NCBI GenBank assembly: GCA_903851415.1
Contig: CAINOE010000189.1
Coordinates: 1 to 64,000, forward strand
Direction of reading: 5' to 3'
Length of the DNA: 64,000 nucleotides
DNA from: an uncultured Rhodopila sp.
GTDB taxonomy: Bacteria; Pseudomonadota; Alphaproteobacteria; Acetobacterales; Acetobacteraceae
Part shown: piece after piece, positions 1 to 7,844 of the stretch
Position numbering within the stretch: position 1 is the first letter of the stretch
How the letters are laid out: every line of letters starts with the position of its first letter
Made by a program: the position numbers and the translations under genes
Notes under the pieces: generated by a model
The model's input: the letters and a program-made list of their open reading frames with translations, nothing else
Database searches by the model: none
Told to the model about the DNA's origin: nothing

Positions 1-69
1 ATGCTACCGGCGGAAGAACCAGGGTCGATACACGATGCGGTGAGAGTGATCGTGGCGTGGATGCGCCCG

Positions 70-927
70 CTAGGCGCTCTCCCGCAGGTCGTCCCGTGGC
101 GCCTCGGCTTCCCGGCGCAGGCGCCGGAAGCTGCGCACGCTTAACGGCAGCATCGCCAGGTAGATAAAGCTCGCCGCTGCCAGCGCCCCCCAGGGATCGG
201 CGATCATCACCGCGGCATAGGCGCAGGTGCCAAGCAGCAGCGGCAGCACGTAGTCGGACGGGACCTTGAAGTTCTTGAAGCTCCATACCGGCAGCGTCGA
301 GACCAGCAGCCAGGCGGTGCCGATCAGCACGACCGCGCACAAAAGCGGATTGCGGGCGGCGGCGTTTAGCCATTCCCAGCCCTGGCTTTCCGCCTCCAGG
401 CCCAGGAACAGCGGGAACAGCGCCAGGCCCGCACCTGCCGGGGCGGGCACGCCGGTGAAGAAGCTGTGGGCGTAGGCCGGCCGCGGCGCCCCATCCAGCG
501 ACGCGTTGAACCGCGCGAGCCGCAGCGCCATGCAGACCGAGAACACCACCCCGGGCGCGTAGCCATAGGCGCCACCGCGGTGCAGCGACCACAGATACAG
601 CACAAAGGGGGGCGCCACGCCGAAGCACAGGAAGTCCGAAAGGCTGTCGAACTCCGCCCCGAAGCGCGACGTCGCCTTCAGCAGGCGGGCGAGGCGCCCG
701 TCCAGCCCGTCGATCACCCCGGCGACGACGATCGCCACGCCGGCCGCGCCGAACCGGCCCTCCAGCCCGAAGCGCATGGCAGTCAGGCCGCAGCACAACC
801 CGATCATCGTCATCAGGTTGGGGATCATGCGGTTGAAGGACGGACCCTTGTAGCGCGGGCGCTCCCGCTTGCGCGGGCGGTAGCGGCGCAGACGCCGTAT
901 CGGCGAGATGTTGGGCCGATCGCTCAC
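70..927 (-). CDS. pssA: CDP-diacylglycerol--serine O-phosphatidyltransferase
   Basis: This membrane enzyme joins CDP-diacylglycerol and serine to give phosphatidylserine, the precursor of phosphatidylethanolamine. The CDP-alcohol phosphotransferase signature is visible as DGLDGRLARLLKATSRFGAE followed by DSLSD, about 55-80 residues in. Several hydrophobic segments follow, and the C-terminus is basic (RSFRRLRREAE). The GTG start at 927 is chosen because it overlaps the stop of the upstream psd gene (GTGA) and removes an arginine-rich N-terminal extension that does not look like the family. The protein is then 285 aa. The overlap implies translational coupling, so the two successive steps of PE synthesis are made together. 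Confidence 0.93.
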   Translation of the reverse strand: MSDRPNISPIRRLRRYRPRKRERPRYKGPSFNRMIPNLMTMIGLCCGLTAMRFGLEGRFGAAGVAIVVAGVIDGLDGRLARLLKATSRFGAEFDSLSDFLCFGVAPPFVLYLWSLHRGGAYGYAPGVVFSVCMALRLARFNASLDGAPRPAYAHSFFTGVPAPAGAGLALFPLFLGLEAESQGWEWLNAAARNPLLCAVVLIGTAWLLVSTLPVWSFKNFKVPSDYVLPLLLGTCAYAAVMIADPWGALAAASFIYLAMLPLSVRSFRRLRREAEAPRDDLRESA

Positions 928-1595
928 GATGCGGGTTCGGCGATGACGGTTTCGCCGCCGATCATAGTTTGGCCCTCGATGACCATTGGCGCCAGGCCCT
1001 CGGGCAGATAGAGGTCGGTGCGGCTGCCGAAGCGGATCAGACCGAAGCGGTCCCCGGCGGTGACGCGGTCGCCTTCCTTGACGAAGCACAGGATGCGGCG
1101 GGCGATCAGGCCGGCGATCTGCACCACCGCGATCTCCTGCCCGTTGTCGAGGCGGATGGCCAGGGCGTTGCGCTCATTCAGTTCGCTCGCCTTGTCCTGC
1201 GCGGCGCTGACGAAGGCGCCGCTGTGGTAGGCGACGCGGGTGACGACGCCATCAACCGGCACGCGGTTGACGTGGACGTTCAGCACGGAGAGAAAAATCG
1301 AAACCTTCCAGCGCGGCGCGCCGCCGAGGCCGAGTTCGGCGGGCGGCGGCGCCAGCGTGACGGACACGACCCGGCCGTCGGCGGGGGCCAGGAACAGGCC
1401 CGGGCGGCGCGGAGGGAAACGTTCGGGGTCGCGGAAAAAATAGAGGCAGAACAGGGTGAAGATCAGGCCGAGCCAGACGAGGAACGCGCCCAGGACCAGC
1501 CCGAAACCGATGGCGACCAGGCCGCAGACGATGAAGGGGCGGCCGGCCGGATGCGGCGGGACGAGGGACTGGCGGATGTCGTCTGCGATGCTCAT
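924..1595 (-). CDS. psd: phosphatidylserine decarboxylase, short type
   Basis: This pyruvoyl enzyme converts phosphatidylserine to phosphatidylethanolamine at the inner membrane. At 223 aa it is the short type common in alphaproteobacteria. A membrane hairpin near residues 20-55 precedes PADGRV and NVHVNRVPVDG. The self-cleavage Gly-Ser lies in IRFGSRTDLYLP near the C-terminus, where the serine becomes the pyruvoyl group. The ATG at 1595 (MSIADDIRQ) is preferred because the sequence upstream of it is not family-like. It is the first gene of the psd-pssA pair. A second PSD of the longer type lies at the far end of the window. Confidence 0.94.
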   Translation of the reverse strand: MSIADDIRQSLVPPHPAGRPFIVCGLVAIGFGLVLGAFLVWLGLIFTLFCLYFFRDPERFPPRRPGLFLAPADGRVVSVTLAPPPAELGLGGAPRWKVSIFLSVLNVHVNRVPVDGVVTRVAYHSGAFVSAAQDKASELNERNALAIRLDNGQEIAVVQIAGLIARRILCFVKEGDRVTAGDRFGLIRFGSRTDLYLPEGLAPMVIEGQTMIGGETVIAEPAS

Positions 1596-1785
1596 CAGGC
1601 GCGGGGTTATGACGGGTTCGGTTGCGGCGGGCAAGCGCGTTGCGGTTCTGCGCCGGTGGGCGAATGCCGGGGCCGTACGAGCGCGGCCGTCCCGGTACGT
1701 CTGCTTTCCTGATCTCTCAGCGTGCTGCAACATAACCCGAGTAACGATCAGAAACCGGGCATATCGCTGAACAATCCAGACGCGC

Positions 1786-1799
1786 TTGATACAGATCAA
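1786..1799. promoter_or_regulatory. FNR/FixK-type operator
   Basis: TTGATACAGATCAA is a perfect match to TTGAT-N4-ATCAA, the site bound by FNR, FixK and related Crp-family oxygen regulators. It lies about 190 bp upstream of psd on the minus strand and about 115 bp upstream of a TelA remnant on the plus strand. The box may therefore serve the phospholipid operon or be left over from a lost plus-strand gene. Binding is inferred from the motif alone. Confidence 0.45.
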
Positions 1800-1912
1800 T
1801 GACCTCGTAACTCGTCTGGATCAATAGTGCGGTTGTCCGGGCCACGCGGCAGGCGGCGCGGGTCGCGCCGTCCCAGCGAGGATTTGCAACGCCAGTCGGC
1901 CGAGGGCCCTTG

Positions 1913-2332
1913 ATGAACGAAGTGGCACCAGTCTCCGCGGACCCGGGAGCGATCGTCCGGATCAAGTCGCAGATCGACATCTCCGATCGCGCCCGCATCG
2001 TCACGTTCGGCGACCGCTCGCAGCGCAATGTGGTGGAGTTCGCCGATCGCGTGCTGGCGCAGACCCGCAACCAGGAGATGGGAGCGACGGGCAGGCTGTT
2101 GAGCGGCAGTAGCGACCCTCAGCCTCGAAACGGTCGGTTCATGGAAACGATCCACCAGAACGGCCGGAGCGCCCCGCGGTCGCTTCGAACACCTATCCTT
2201 AAAGCCCGATCGCGGCGTTCTCCTCCGGTGACGCGACCCACTGGCCGAACTCGGCCACATGCCGAGGGAATGCTGCCAGTTCGGCGGAACTCGGCGCTCG
2301 AGGCTCGCTGCCGGCGGCCGAGCCGCCAATAG
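1913..2332 (+). pseudogene. TelA (toxic anion resistance) N-terminal fragment
   Basis: The first 60 or so residues read like the middle N-terminal part of TelA/KlaA toxic anion (tellurite) resistance proteins. Visible stretches are IKSQIDISDRARIVTFGDRS and a following VLAQTRNQEMGATGRLLS, which fits the family pattern of FG...AQ...RN.D.G..G..L. After about position 2105 the frame is arginine- and proline-rich and no longer protein-like, and the long coiled C-terminal part of TelA is missing. The ATG at 1913 lacks a good ribosome site. It is best read as a relic of a deleted gene. Confidence 0.5.
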
Positions 2333-2459
2333 CGGCGAAAAACCACGCCATGCGAACCGTGGTGACCAGCAGCCCGCCAATGGGAAAATCCCCCGCGTTT
2401 TGGAAAGCGTGCCGGCCATTGGGCGCGACATAGGCCGCCTGCTCCGGATGCAGCGTCAT
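2199..2459 (-). CDS. uncertain small protein or gene remnant
   Basis: An 86-aa frame begins MTLHPEQAAYVAPNGRH and contains one hydrophobic stretch (FPIGGLLVTTVRMAWFFAAI). No family is recognised. It lies antisense to the decayed tail of the TelA remnant and starts a few bases from the beginning of the exporter gene region on the other strand. The composition is plausible for a protein, but no convincing ribosome site is seen, and it could be a leftover piece of a larger gene. Confidence 0.25.
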   Translation of the reverse strand: MTLHPEQAAYVAPNGRHAFQNAGDFPIGGLLVTTVRMAWFFAAIGGSAAGSEPRAPSSAELAAFPRHVAEFGQWVASPEENAAIGL

Positions 2460-2515
2460 TGACCCCGTATCCTGGCAATATCGCGCCGTCCTTCACTGGT
2501 GTAGCCAGGGAGGCA

Positions 2516-3271
2516 ATGTTCGCCGACTCCGCCGTGCAAGTCGTGTCTGTCGCCTGGATCGGAGGCATGGCGCTGGTTCTCGCCGGGGCCGCCGTTCAGG
2601 TCGCCATCGGAGCGGGACTCAGTGTCATCTGCGGACCCTTCCTGCTGCTGTGGTTCGGTGCCGCCGCCGGTGTGCCGCTGTTGTTGTGCCTCAATCTGCT
2701 GGTGTCTGTGGTGGCGACGGCGTGCGGCGGTGCGGGCGTGCGATGGGGCGATGCGGCGCTGGCCTCGGGTGCGACGCTTGCAGGGTGCGCCGCCGCCTCG
2801 GTGGTTCCGGGGCTTCCGGACGGCGTGCTCAAGGCGATGACGGCCTGCGTCCTGGTCGCCGTCGCCTTGCCGCGCCCGCCCGTCCCCGGCCGGCTTCCCT
2901 CAACCGCATCGGTGCGCGCGGGGATCGGCCTGGCGGGGCTGATGACCGGGGCGTTGACGGTCTGGACCGCGACCCCGGGGCCGATCACGCCGGTGGCGCT
3001 GGCGCGGGCGGGCAGATCGGGGGCGGATATCAGGCGGACGATGCAGCCGATATCGATTATCGGGTACGGCGCCGCGCTGGCCTGCGTCGGCCCGCCCGCC
3101 GCCGGCACCCTCGGCGCCGCCGCATGGGCGTGGCCCATCGGCGCCGTGCTCGCGGGGACGGGGCTGGGCTTTTACCTGAGGCGGACGATCGACCCGGCCC
3201 GCGTCGTGCTGCTCGTCCGCGTCGTCGCCGGTGCGGCGGCGCTGCTTCTGTTCGCCGCCGTGCTGCGCTGA
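2516..3271 (+). CDS. TauE/SafE-family anion exporter
   Basis: This is a polytopic membrane protein of 251 aa with about eight hydrophobic segments and two similar halves. The first half contains GAAVQVAIGAGLSVICGP, typical of the TauE/SafE (sulfite/organosulfonate exporter) family. The family moves small anions such as sulfite or sulfoacetate, and the substrate here cannot be told from sequence. The ATG at 2516 is chosen because AGGGAGG lies six bases before it. An ATG at 2459 in the same frame has no such site. The gene stands alone and converges on the hydrolase gene. Confidence 0.75.
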   Translation: MFADSAVQVVSVAWIGGMALVLAGAAVQVAIGAGLSVICGPFLLLWFGAAAGVPLLLCLNLLVSVVATACGGAGVRWGDAALASGATLAGCAAASVVPGLPDGVLKAMTACVLVAVALPRPPVPGRLPSTASVRAGIGLAGLMTGALTVWTATPGPITPVALARAGRSGADIRRTMQPISIIGYGAALACVGPPAAGTLGAAAWAWPIGAVLAGTGLGFYLRRTIDPARVVLLVRVVAGAAALLLFAAVLR

Positions 3272-3276
3272 GGCCG

Positions 3277-4233
3277 TCAACGCGCCTCGGCCCAGAAATC
3301 CAGCATCGCCGTGGTGAGTTCGCCGGGGCATTCCTCCGGCAGGAAATGGCCGCAGCCCTCGCCGACCGGGCCGCCCGAAACATGGTCGCCGAGGGGTGCG
3401 ATCGTCTGGTGCAGCGCATCGCCGACACCGTCGCTGCCGCCGAGCGCCAGCACAGGCATCTCCAGCCGGTGGGCCGCGCGCGCCTTGGCCCGGGCAAGCT
3501 CGTCCGGGCTGAACGCGGTGCGGTACCACGCGAAGCTGGCGCGGGCGGCGCCGGGGGCGGAGAACACGCGGACATACTCGTCGAGCGCGGCCGGCTCGAT
3601 CGCATAGTTGCGGGTGGTCTTGGTCGCGAAGATCCAGGCGAGATAAGCGCGCTCATGGCCCTGCACCAGGATCTCGGGCAGGTCGTCGAGCCGGTTGAAG
3701 GCGAATTGCCAGCTTTTCAGGTTCGCGGCGGCGCTCGGGATGCCCGGGGGCGGCAGCGGCGAGATGCCGGGCAGGGCGGATTCGGTCAGCACCAGCCGCT
3801 TGACGTCGCCAGGATAAAGTTCGGCATGCGCGAGGGCGATCCAGGTCCCGACATCGTGCCCCGCAATGTCGACGCCGCCCGGGCGGCCGATCCCGGTGGC
3901 CGCCAGGAAGCCGTGCAGGTCGCTGGCGGCGGTGTCGAGGCCGTAGCCGCCCTCCGGCTTGTCGCTGTCGCCGAAGCCGCGCGGATCGAGCACGGTGACC
4001 TGACGCCCGGCCTTGACCAGCAGGGGGACGACCTTGCGCCAGGCGATCCAACTCTCCGGCCACCCCGGGAGCAAAACGATCGGCTCGCCCGACCCGGCCG
4101 TGACGTAGTGGAAGCGCACCCCATCCACCCGGACCACGTGGTGCGCGACCTCGGCGGCGGGCGCCTGTTGCGGAAAGGCGGGCGCGGCGGTGCAGAGTCC
4201 GGCCAGCAGGGCGAGCGAAGCGACGGCGCGCAT
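3277..4233 (-). CDS. secreted alpha/beta hydrolase, epoxide hydrolase-like
   Basis: An N-terminal signal peptide (residues 1-22, cut near APAFPQQ) predicts export to the periplasm. The mature part is an alpha/beta-hydrolase. The oxyanion region is LLPGWPESWIAWRK, and the nucleophile elbow is GHDVGTW, with Asp as nucleophile as in epoxide hydrolases and haloalkane dehalogenases. The late GCGHFLPEE supplies the catalytic His. The length, 318 aa, is normal for the family. The start has AAGGAG about nine bases upstream. The substrate is unknown. The two genes beyond its start, also on the minus strand, may be an unrelated set. Confidence 0.8.
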   Translation of the reverse strand: MRAVASLALLAGLCTAAPAFPQQAPAAEVAHHVVRVDGVRFHYVTAGSGEPIVLLPGWPESWIAWRKVVPLLVKAGRQVTVLDPRGFGDSDKPEGGYGLDTAASDLHGFLAATGIGRPGGVDIAGHDVGTWIALAHAELYPGDVKRLVLTESALPGISPLPPPGIPSAAANLKSWQFAFNRLDDLPEILVQGHERAYLAWIFATKTTRNYAIEPAALDEYVRVFSAPGAARASFAWYRTAFSPDELARAKARAAHRLEMPVLALGGSDGVGDALHQTIAPLGDHVSGGPVGEGCGHFLPEECPGELTTAMLDFWAEAR

Positions 4234-4270
4234 CGGTTGTTCTCCTTTCGTTATTCAGCCGAACCGGCCT

Positions 4271-4723
4271 TCAGTGCGTGGCAGTCTGCGGGACCGTGAA
4301 GGCGAGGGTCGCGCGATCCAGCGGCTGATGGTTGGCGTTGGCGAGGATGACCTCGACCTGATGCGGGCCGGGAGGCAGGCCGACGATGATCAGCGGGTCT
4401 CCGCTGGCATCGGCCCAGTGCCAGGGCGCGCCATCGACCACGACATGGATGTGTCCGATGCGCGGCGACACATCGAGCGCCTTGGGCCCGAACACCGGCA
4501 CGATCCTAAGGTTTTCAGCGCGGTATTGAATGAAGACCATGCCCTCGGCGAGCGGCCCGGGGAGGGGCGGGTCGACGATGATCCGTGCCGGAGGCTGCGG
4601 TGCCGTCAGAGGGACCACGCCGGGTGCTCCGAGCACGTCGGCGGCGGTCCGGGCCGAAACCGCGGCCGCCGGGAGCATCAGGACCAGCACTATCGAAAAA
4701 ACGGAGCGAGCGTTGCGTTCCAT
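4271..4723 (-). CDS. small secreted protein, DUF6130-like
   Basis: This is a 150-aa exported protein. The ATG at 4723 (MERNARSVFSIVL) follows GGGAGG at good spacing and gives a clean signal peptide with a cut after AVSA. The mature part contains IGHIHVVVDGAPWHWAD and LPPGPHQVEVILANANHQPL. These suggest a single beta-sandwich domain in which HIHVVVDG and PGPHQV are the core motifs, as in DUF6130 and related superoxide dismutase-like or copper-site periplasmic proteins. Function is unknown. It precedes the hydrolase gene on the same strand by 37 bp and may be co-transcribed. Confidence 0.65.
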   Translation of the reverse strand: MERNARSVFSIVLVLMLPAAAVSARTAADVLGAPGVVPLTAPQPPARIIVDPPLPGPLAEGMVFIQYRAENLRIVPVFGPKALDVSPRIGHIHVVVDGAPWHWADASGDPLIIVGLPPGPHQVEVILANANHQPLDRATLAFTVPQTATH

Positions 4724-4798
4724 GGATTTGCCTCCCGGCGCACGGAGCCGCATCGGCTCCTCAAGGACCGGACAATAGGCAGTAACGGGAAGCCCGGG

Positions 4799-5074
4799 CT
4801 ATTGGACGATAGTATCGCCAGGACGCTGGTATTTGGTTTTCAGCCGAGGCGGGCGAAGGTTGGTCTTGCCAGCCGCGTCCGTCAGGCGGCGATGGGTCAC
4901 CGTCAGCAGCACATTATTGTCTTTCTGCTCAGGCTCGAACGTCACGTTCCCGCTGTTGTTCCAGGTAAAGGACAGCCTGCGAGGCGGGTCGACTTCGGTG
5001 ATCCGGCTCTGCATCCGGTGCTCGTCAGAAAATCCGGGCGGCCGGATGGTTGAATGATTGGCTGCGTGTCCCAA
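4799..5074 (-). pseudogene. AHSA1/SRPBCC-domain fragment
   Basis: The middle of this frame (RITEVDPPRRLSFTWN, then VTFEPEQKDNNVLLTVTHRR) matches the central strands of AHSA1-type START-like proteins. The usual N-terminal part (about 50 residues) and the C-terminal helix that closes the cavity are missing, replaced by unrelated residues before and after. The piece is 91 codons, against about 150 for a complete domain. It is best seen as a decayed gene remnant. Confidence 0.5.
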
Positions 5075-5141
5075 ACGTTTACCTCTTGCCCATCGGCGGT
5101 CCAGCCGGGAAAAGGTTCGCGTTGGTGTGACAGGGGCGGAT

Positions 5142-5447
5142 ATGGCTGGCGACGATGAAGACTATGTGTTCGACGAGACGACCGGAGAATGGCGTCCCGC
5201 CGCGGAGGTTGCCGCGCCCGAAGCCGCCGAACGCGCCGAGGTCCGCGATGCGGCCGGGAATGTGCTGGCGGACGGGGACTCGGTGACCCTGATCAAGGAC
5301 CTGAAGGTGAAGGGGGCGAACCAGACCCTGAAGCAGGGGACGATCATCCGCTCGATCCGGCTGACGGATAACGCGGAGGAGATCGACTGCCGGCACGACA
5401 CGATCAAGGGCCTTGTCCTGCGCACCGAGTTCGTCCGCAAGCGCTGA
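5142..5447 (+). CDS. PhnA/YjdM-like protein without zinc ribbon
   Basis: The 101-aa protein carries the C-terminal PhnA domain: DAAGNVLADGDSVTLIKDLK, KGANQTLKQGT, then IDCRHDTIKGLVLRTEFVRK. PhnA of enteric bacteria has an N-terminal zinc ribbon with two CxxC pairs. Here that part is replaced by MAGDDEDYVFDETTGEWRP, which keeps the FDE..GEW surroundings but has no cysteines. Despite its name, PhnA is not needed for phosphonate breakdown and its role is unclear. The ATG at 5142 is used because homology begins there. The ribosome site is weak. Confidence 0.75.
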   Translation: MAGDDEDYVFDETTGEWRPAAEVAAPEAAERAEVRDAAGNVLADGDSVTLIKDLKVKGANQTLKQGTIIRSIRLTDNAEEIDCRHDTIKGLVLRTEFVRKR

Positions 5448-5556
5448 GCTCGGCCTCGCCCGGCGTCCGGATCGCGAACGGCGCCAAGAGCTTCCGGGCA
5501 TCCGGCGCTCTTGGGGCGGTTGGCGGTTTATCGGCCTGGTGCCTTCCGGCGCCGCG

Positions 5557-5868
5557 TCAGGCCCGGGCTTCAGCGGCGCGGAACCGGGCAAAGGCGCGCA
5601 CACGCACGCGATGCTTATGCCAGGCAGATGTGCCCTCGTAGCGCGCGAATGCGGGGACCCTTTGCCGGGGCTGGCGGCTGAGGGCGTTGGGCGACGCTTC
5701 GACCGCCGCCTTGGCGCTGGCGAGCCACTCGGGTGGAAGCGTGGATGTAGCGGTCAGCTTCGCCGGGGCTGGGATCTTGCCCGCGCGGATGGCGCGGCGG
5801 AGAACCCGCAAAGGAACGCCGAAATGGCGGGCTGCTTCGGGAAGGCCGAGTTGGGCTGTGTCGGTCAT
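5557..5868 (-). CDS. small helix-turn-helix protein
   Basis: This is a 103-aa basic protein whose first half (LPEAARHFGVPLRVLRRAIR then AGKIPAP) reads as an excisionase/MerR-type winged helix that recognises DNA. The second half is rich in Arg and Ala (RVRVRAFARFRAAE). The ATG at 5868 (MTDTAQLGL) is preferred over an upstream start whose extra residues are not domain-like. It lies alone between ssb and the PhnA-like gene, so no partner is suggested. Confidence 0.5.
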   Translation of the reverse strand: MTDTAQLGLPEAARHFGVPLRVLRRAIRAGKIPAPAKLTATSTLPPEWLASAKAAVEASPNALSRQPRQRVPAFARYEGTSAWHKHRVRVRAFARFRAAEARA

Positions 5869-6137
5869 GGGGGTCGCGATCCTGGTTAGTGCGGGCGCTC
5901 TCTGACCACTGCGCGGGTTTGTTTGCAAGGGTTTGCTGCGGGGTGTCGCCTGTCAAACGTCGCGTCGGCAATTGCATGCGGGCGTTACCCGTCGTCGGGA
6001 TCCATGACCCGGCTTCGAGGACGGTCAGCATGGTTGCCGCCCGGCGGAGGAACCGCCGTCCGCGACCGCCGGCTGAAACGGCCCGGCGTTGGCGGTGCCA
6101 GGCGGCCGCAAACTTCCCCGGATCTGCCCCGGCAGCC

Positions 6138-6689
6138 CTAGAACGGGATCTCATCGTCCAAATCGCCGCCCTTCGGCGCATCCCAGGACGGACCGCCCGC
6201 GCCGCCGCTCCGGGCCGCCCCGCCACTCGGCCGGGCCGGGCCGCCTGCCGCCTTCTCGCGCGGAGCGTAGCCGGTGCCGCCGGGCGTGGCGCCCGCGTCG
6301 GGACCGCCGCCGTATGCACCCCCTTCACCGCCGCCCGACCGCGTGTCCAGCATCGTCAACTGGCCGTTGAACCGGCCGATGACCACCTCGGTGGTATAGC
6401 GTTCCTGCCCCTGCTGGTCGGTCCACTTGCGCGTCTGCAAGGACCCCTCGACGTAGATTTTCGCACCCTTCTTCAGAAACCGCTCCGCGACGTCGGCGAC
6501 GCGGTCGTTGAAGATGACGATGCGGTGCCACTCCGTCTTTTCCTTCCGCTCGCCGGAGGCGCGGTCGTTCCACGTCTCGCTGGTCGCCAAGGTGAGGTTG
6601 ACGATCTTGCTGCCATCCTGGGTGGAGCGGACCTCCGGGTCCTTTCCCAGGTTCCCCACCAGAATGACTTTGTTGACGCTGCCTGCCAT
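6138..6689 (-). CDS. ssb: single-stranded DNA-binding protein
   Basis: SSB coats single-stranded DNA in replication, repair and recombination. The OB fold spans about residues 1-112 ([17 protein letters not shown], then TEWHRIVIF and [17 protein letters not shown]). A Gly/Pro/Ala-rich linker leads to the acidic tip DDEIPF, the conserved peptide that recruits partner enzymes. The protein is 183 aa. The start MAGSVNKVI at 6689 matches the family. A longer frame adds only five residues. Confidence 0.96.
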   Translation of the reverse strand: MAGSVNKVILVGNLGKDPEVRSTQDGSKIVNLTLATSETWNDRASGERKEKTEWHRIVIFNDRVADVAERFLKKGAKIYVEGSLQTRKWTDQQGQERYTTEVVIGRFNGQLTMLDTRSGGGEGGAYGGGPDAGATPGGTGYAPREKAAGGPARPSGGAARSGGAGGPSWDAPKGGDLDDEIPF

Positions 6690-6824
6690 CGTACCGATCC
6701 TTCTCACAGACTCCGGAATCTAGCCCAAATCCGTCATACCGGCCACATGGTTAAAAAGTCCTTACGATCCACCGGTCTTTCTTGCCGCGGGAGCGAAACA
6801 TCGTTCCGCCCGGCGCCCCCGCCG

Positions 6825-7022
6825 TCAGGTCAACCGCCGATGGGCGGAGCGGACGACCGTAAGGCCGGCCAGCGCGATCTGGTCCACCAGATGCCGCGCC
6901 GCGACCGTGGCCATCCAGCATTCCGTGGGCCGCGTCAGTTGGCCGCCGGAGGAACGCAGGGCGGCGATCAACACCGCCTCCAGCTCGGCATCGTCTATCG
7001 GCTCGGGACCATCATTGAACAT
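6825..7022 (-). CDS. hypothetical small protein
   Basis: This is a 65-aa acidic-to-neutral protein (MFNDGPEPIDDAELEAVLI then AALRSSGGQ). No domain is recognised. Two predicted helices could be read from the sequence, and there are no membrane segments. The start has only a weak ribosome site. It lies on its own upstream of ssb, on the same strand, with about 135 bp between. It may be real because the frame has normal amino-acid balance. Confidence 0.4.
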   Translation of the reverse strand: MFNDGPEPIDDAELEAVLIAALRSSGGQLTRPTECWMATVAARHLVDQIALAGLTVVRSAHRRLT

Positions 7023-7213
7023 CCGTCTACGCTAGCCCGGGCGATTGAACATATCAAGAACATAAGCGCGGAATCCCGCAGCCCCCGCGATGCGGCGCGG
7101 CGCCGTCCGGTCCCCGCCATCTTCGGGACAAGCGAAACTCCGCGCTTGCTCTGCCGTGACGGCGCGCGTCATCATCGGACGATGTTAATGCACATGACGG
7201 ATGCCATCCTGCC

Positions 7214-7819
7214 ATGACGGCTCAACCGGACCTGCTGGTGAAGCCCGATGGCCGGACAGCGATGCTGATGGCGTCCGGGTTCACGCTGGACCTGCAAGCT
7301 CCCGACGCATCGGGCATGCCGATCGAGGACATTGCGCGGGCGCTCGCCTATCAGCCGCGTTGGGCGGGCGCCACGCGGACCTTTTACTCAGTGGCCGAGC
7401 ACAGCATCATGGTTTCGCGGCTGGTGCCCGGGCAACTGGCGCTCTCCGGGCTGCTGCACGATTCGGATGAGGCGATTACCGGCGATATCGTCTCGGTCGT
7501 GAAGGTTCTCATCGGCCGCGACCACCTGAAGGCGCGGCTTGAGCCGATCAAACGGGCCCTGGAGCGCCGTTTCGGTTTCCGCGGCGATCTGGCGGCGGTC
7601 AAGCATGCGGACCTGGTCTGCATGGCGACCGAGTTGCGCGACCTGCTGCCGCCAGCCTGGATGGAATGGGGACACCTGCCGCCGCCATTGCCCGACACAA
7701 TCCAGCCTGTCGGGCCCGATCGCGCCTATGCGCTGTTCATCGAACGATACGAGGAGGTGAAGCACCTTGGGCAGGCCGCCCAACCGCAGGGCGATGCCAG
7801 GCGGCGGGCTCGGCGGTGA
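7214..7819 (+). CDS. HD-domain hydrolase, YfbR-like
   Basis: This is a 201-aa cytoplasmic protein with an HD metal-dependent phosphohydrolase core. A histidine in YSVAEHSIMVSRL is followed by the HD pair in GLLHDSDEAITGD, and a later Asp occurs in KHADLVCMATE. The arrangement resembles YfbR-type 5-prime-deoxynucleotidases and related putative hydrolases that use an H...HD...D metal site. The substrate is not predictable. The C-terminal 20 residues are basic and unlike the domain. The gene converges on fabI with 25 bp between them. Confidence 0.7.
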   Translation: MTAQPDLLVKPDGRTAMLMASGFTLDLQAPDASGMPIEDIARALAYQPRWAGATRTFYSVAEHSIMVSRLVPGQLALSGLLHDSDEAITGDIVSVVKVLIGRDHLKARLEPIKRALERRFGFRGDLAAVKHADLVCMATELRDLLPPAWMEWGHLPPPLPDTIQPVGPDRAYALFIERYEEVKHLGQAAQPQGDARRRARR

Positions 7820-7844
7820 TACGGCGGAGGCAGGCAGTTCCGGT

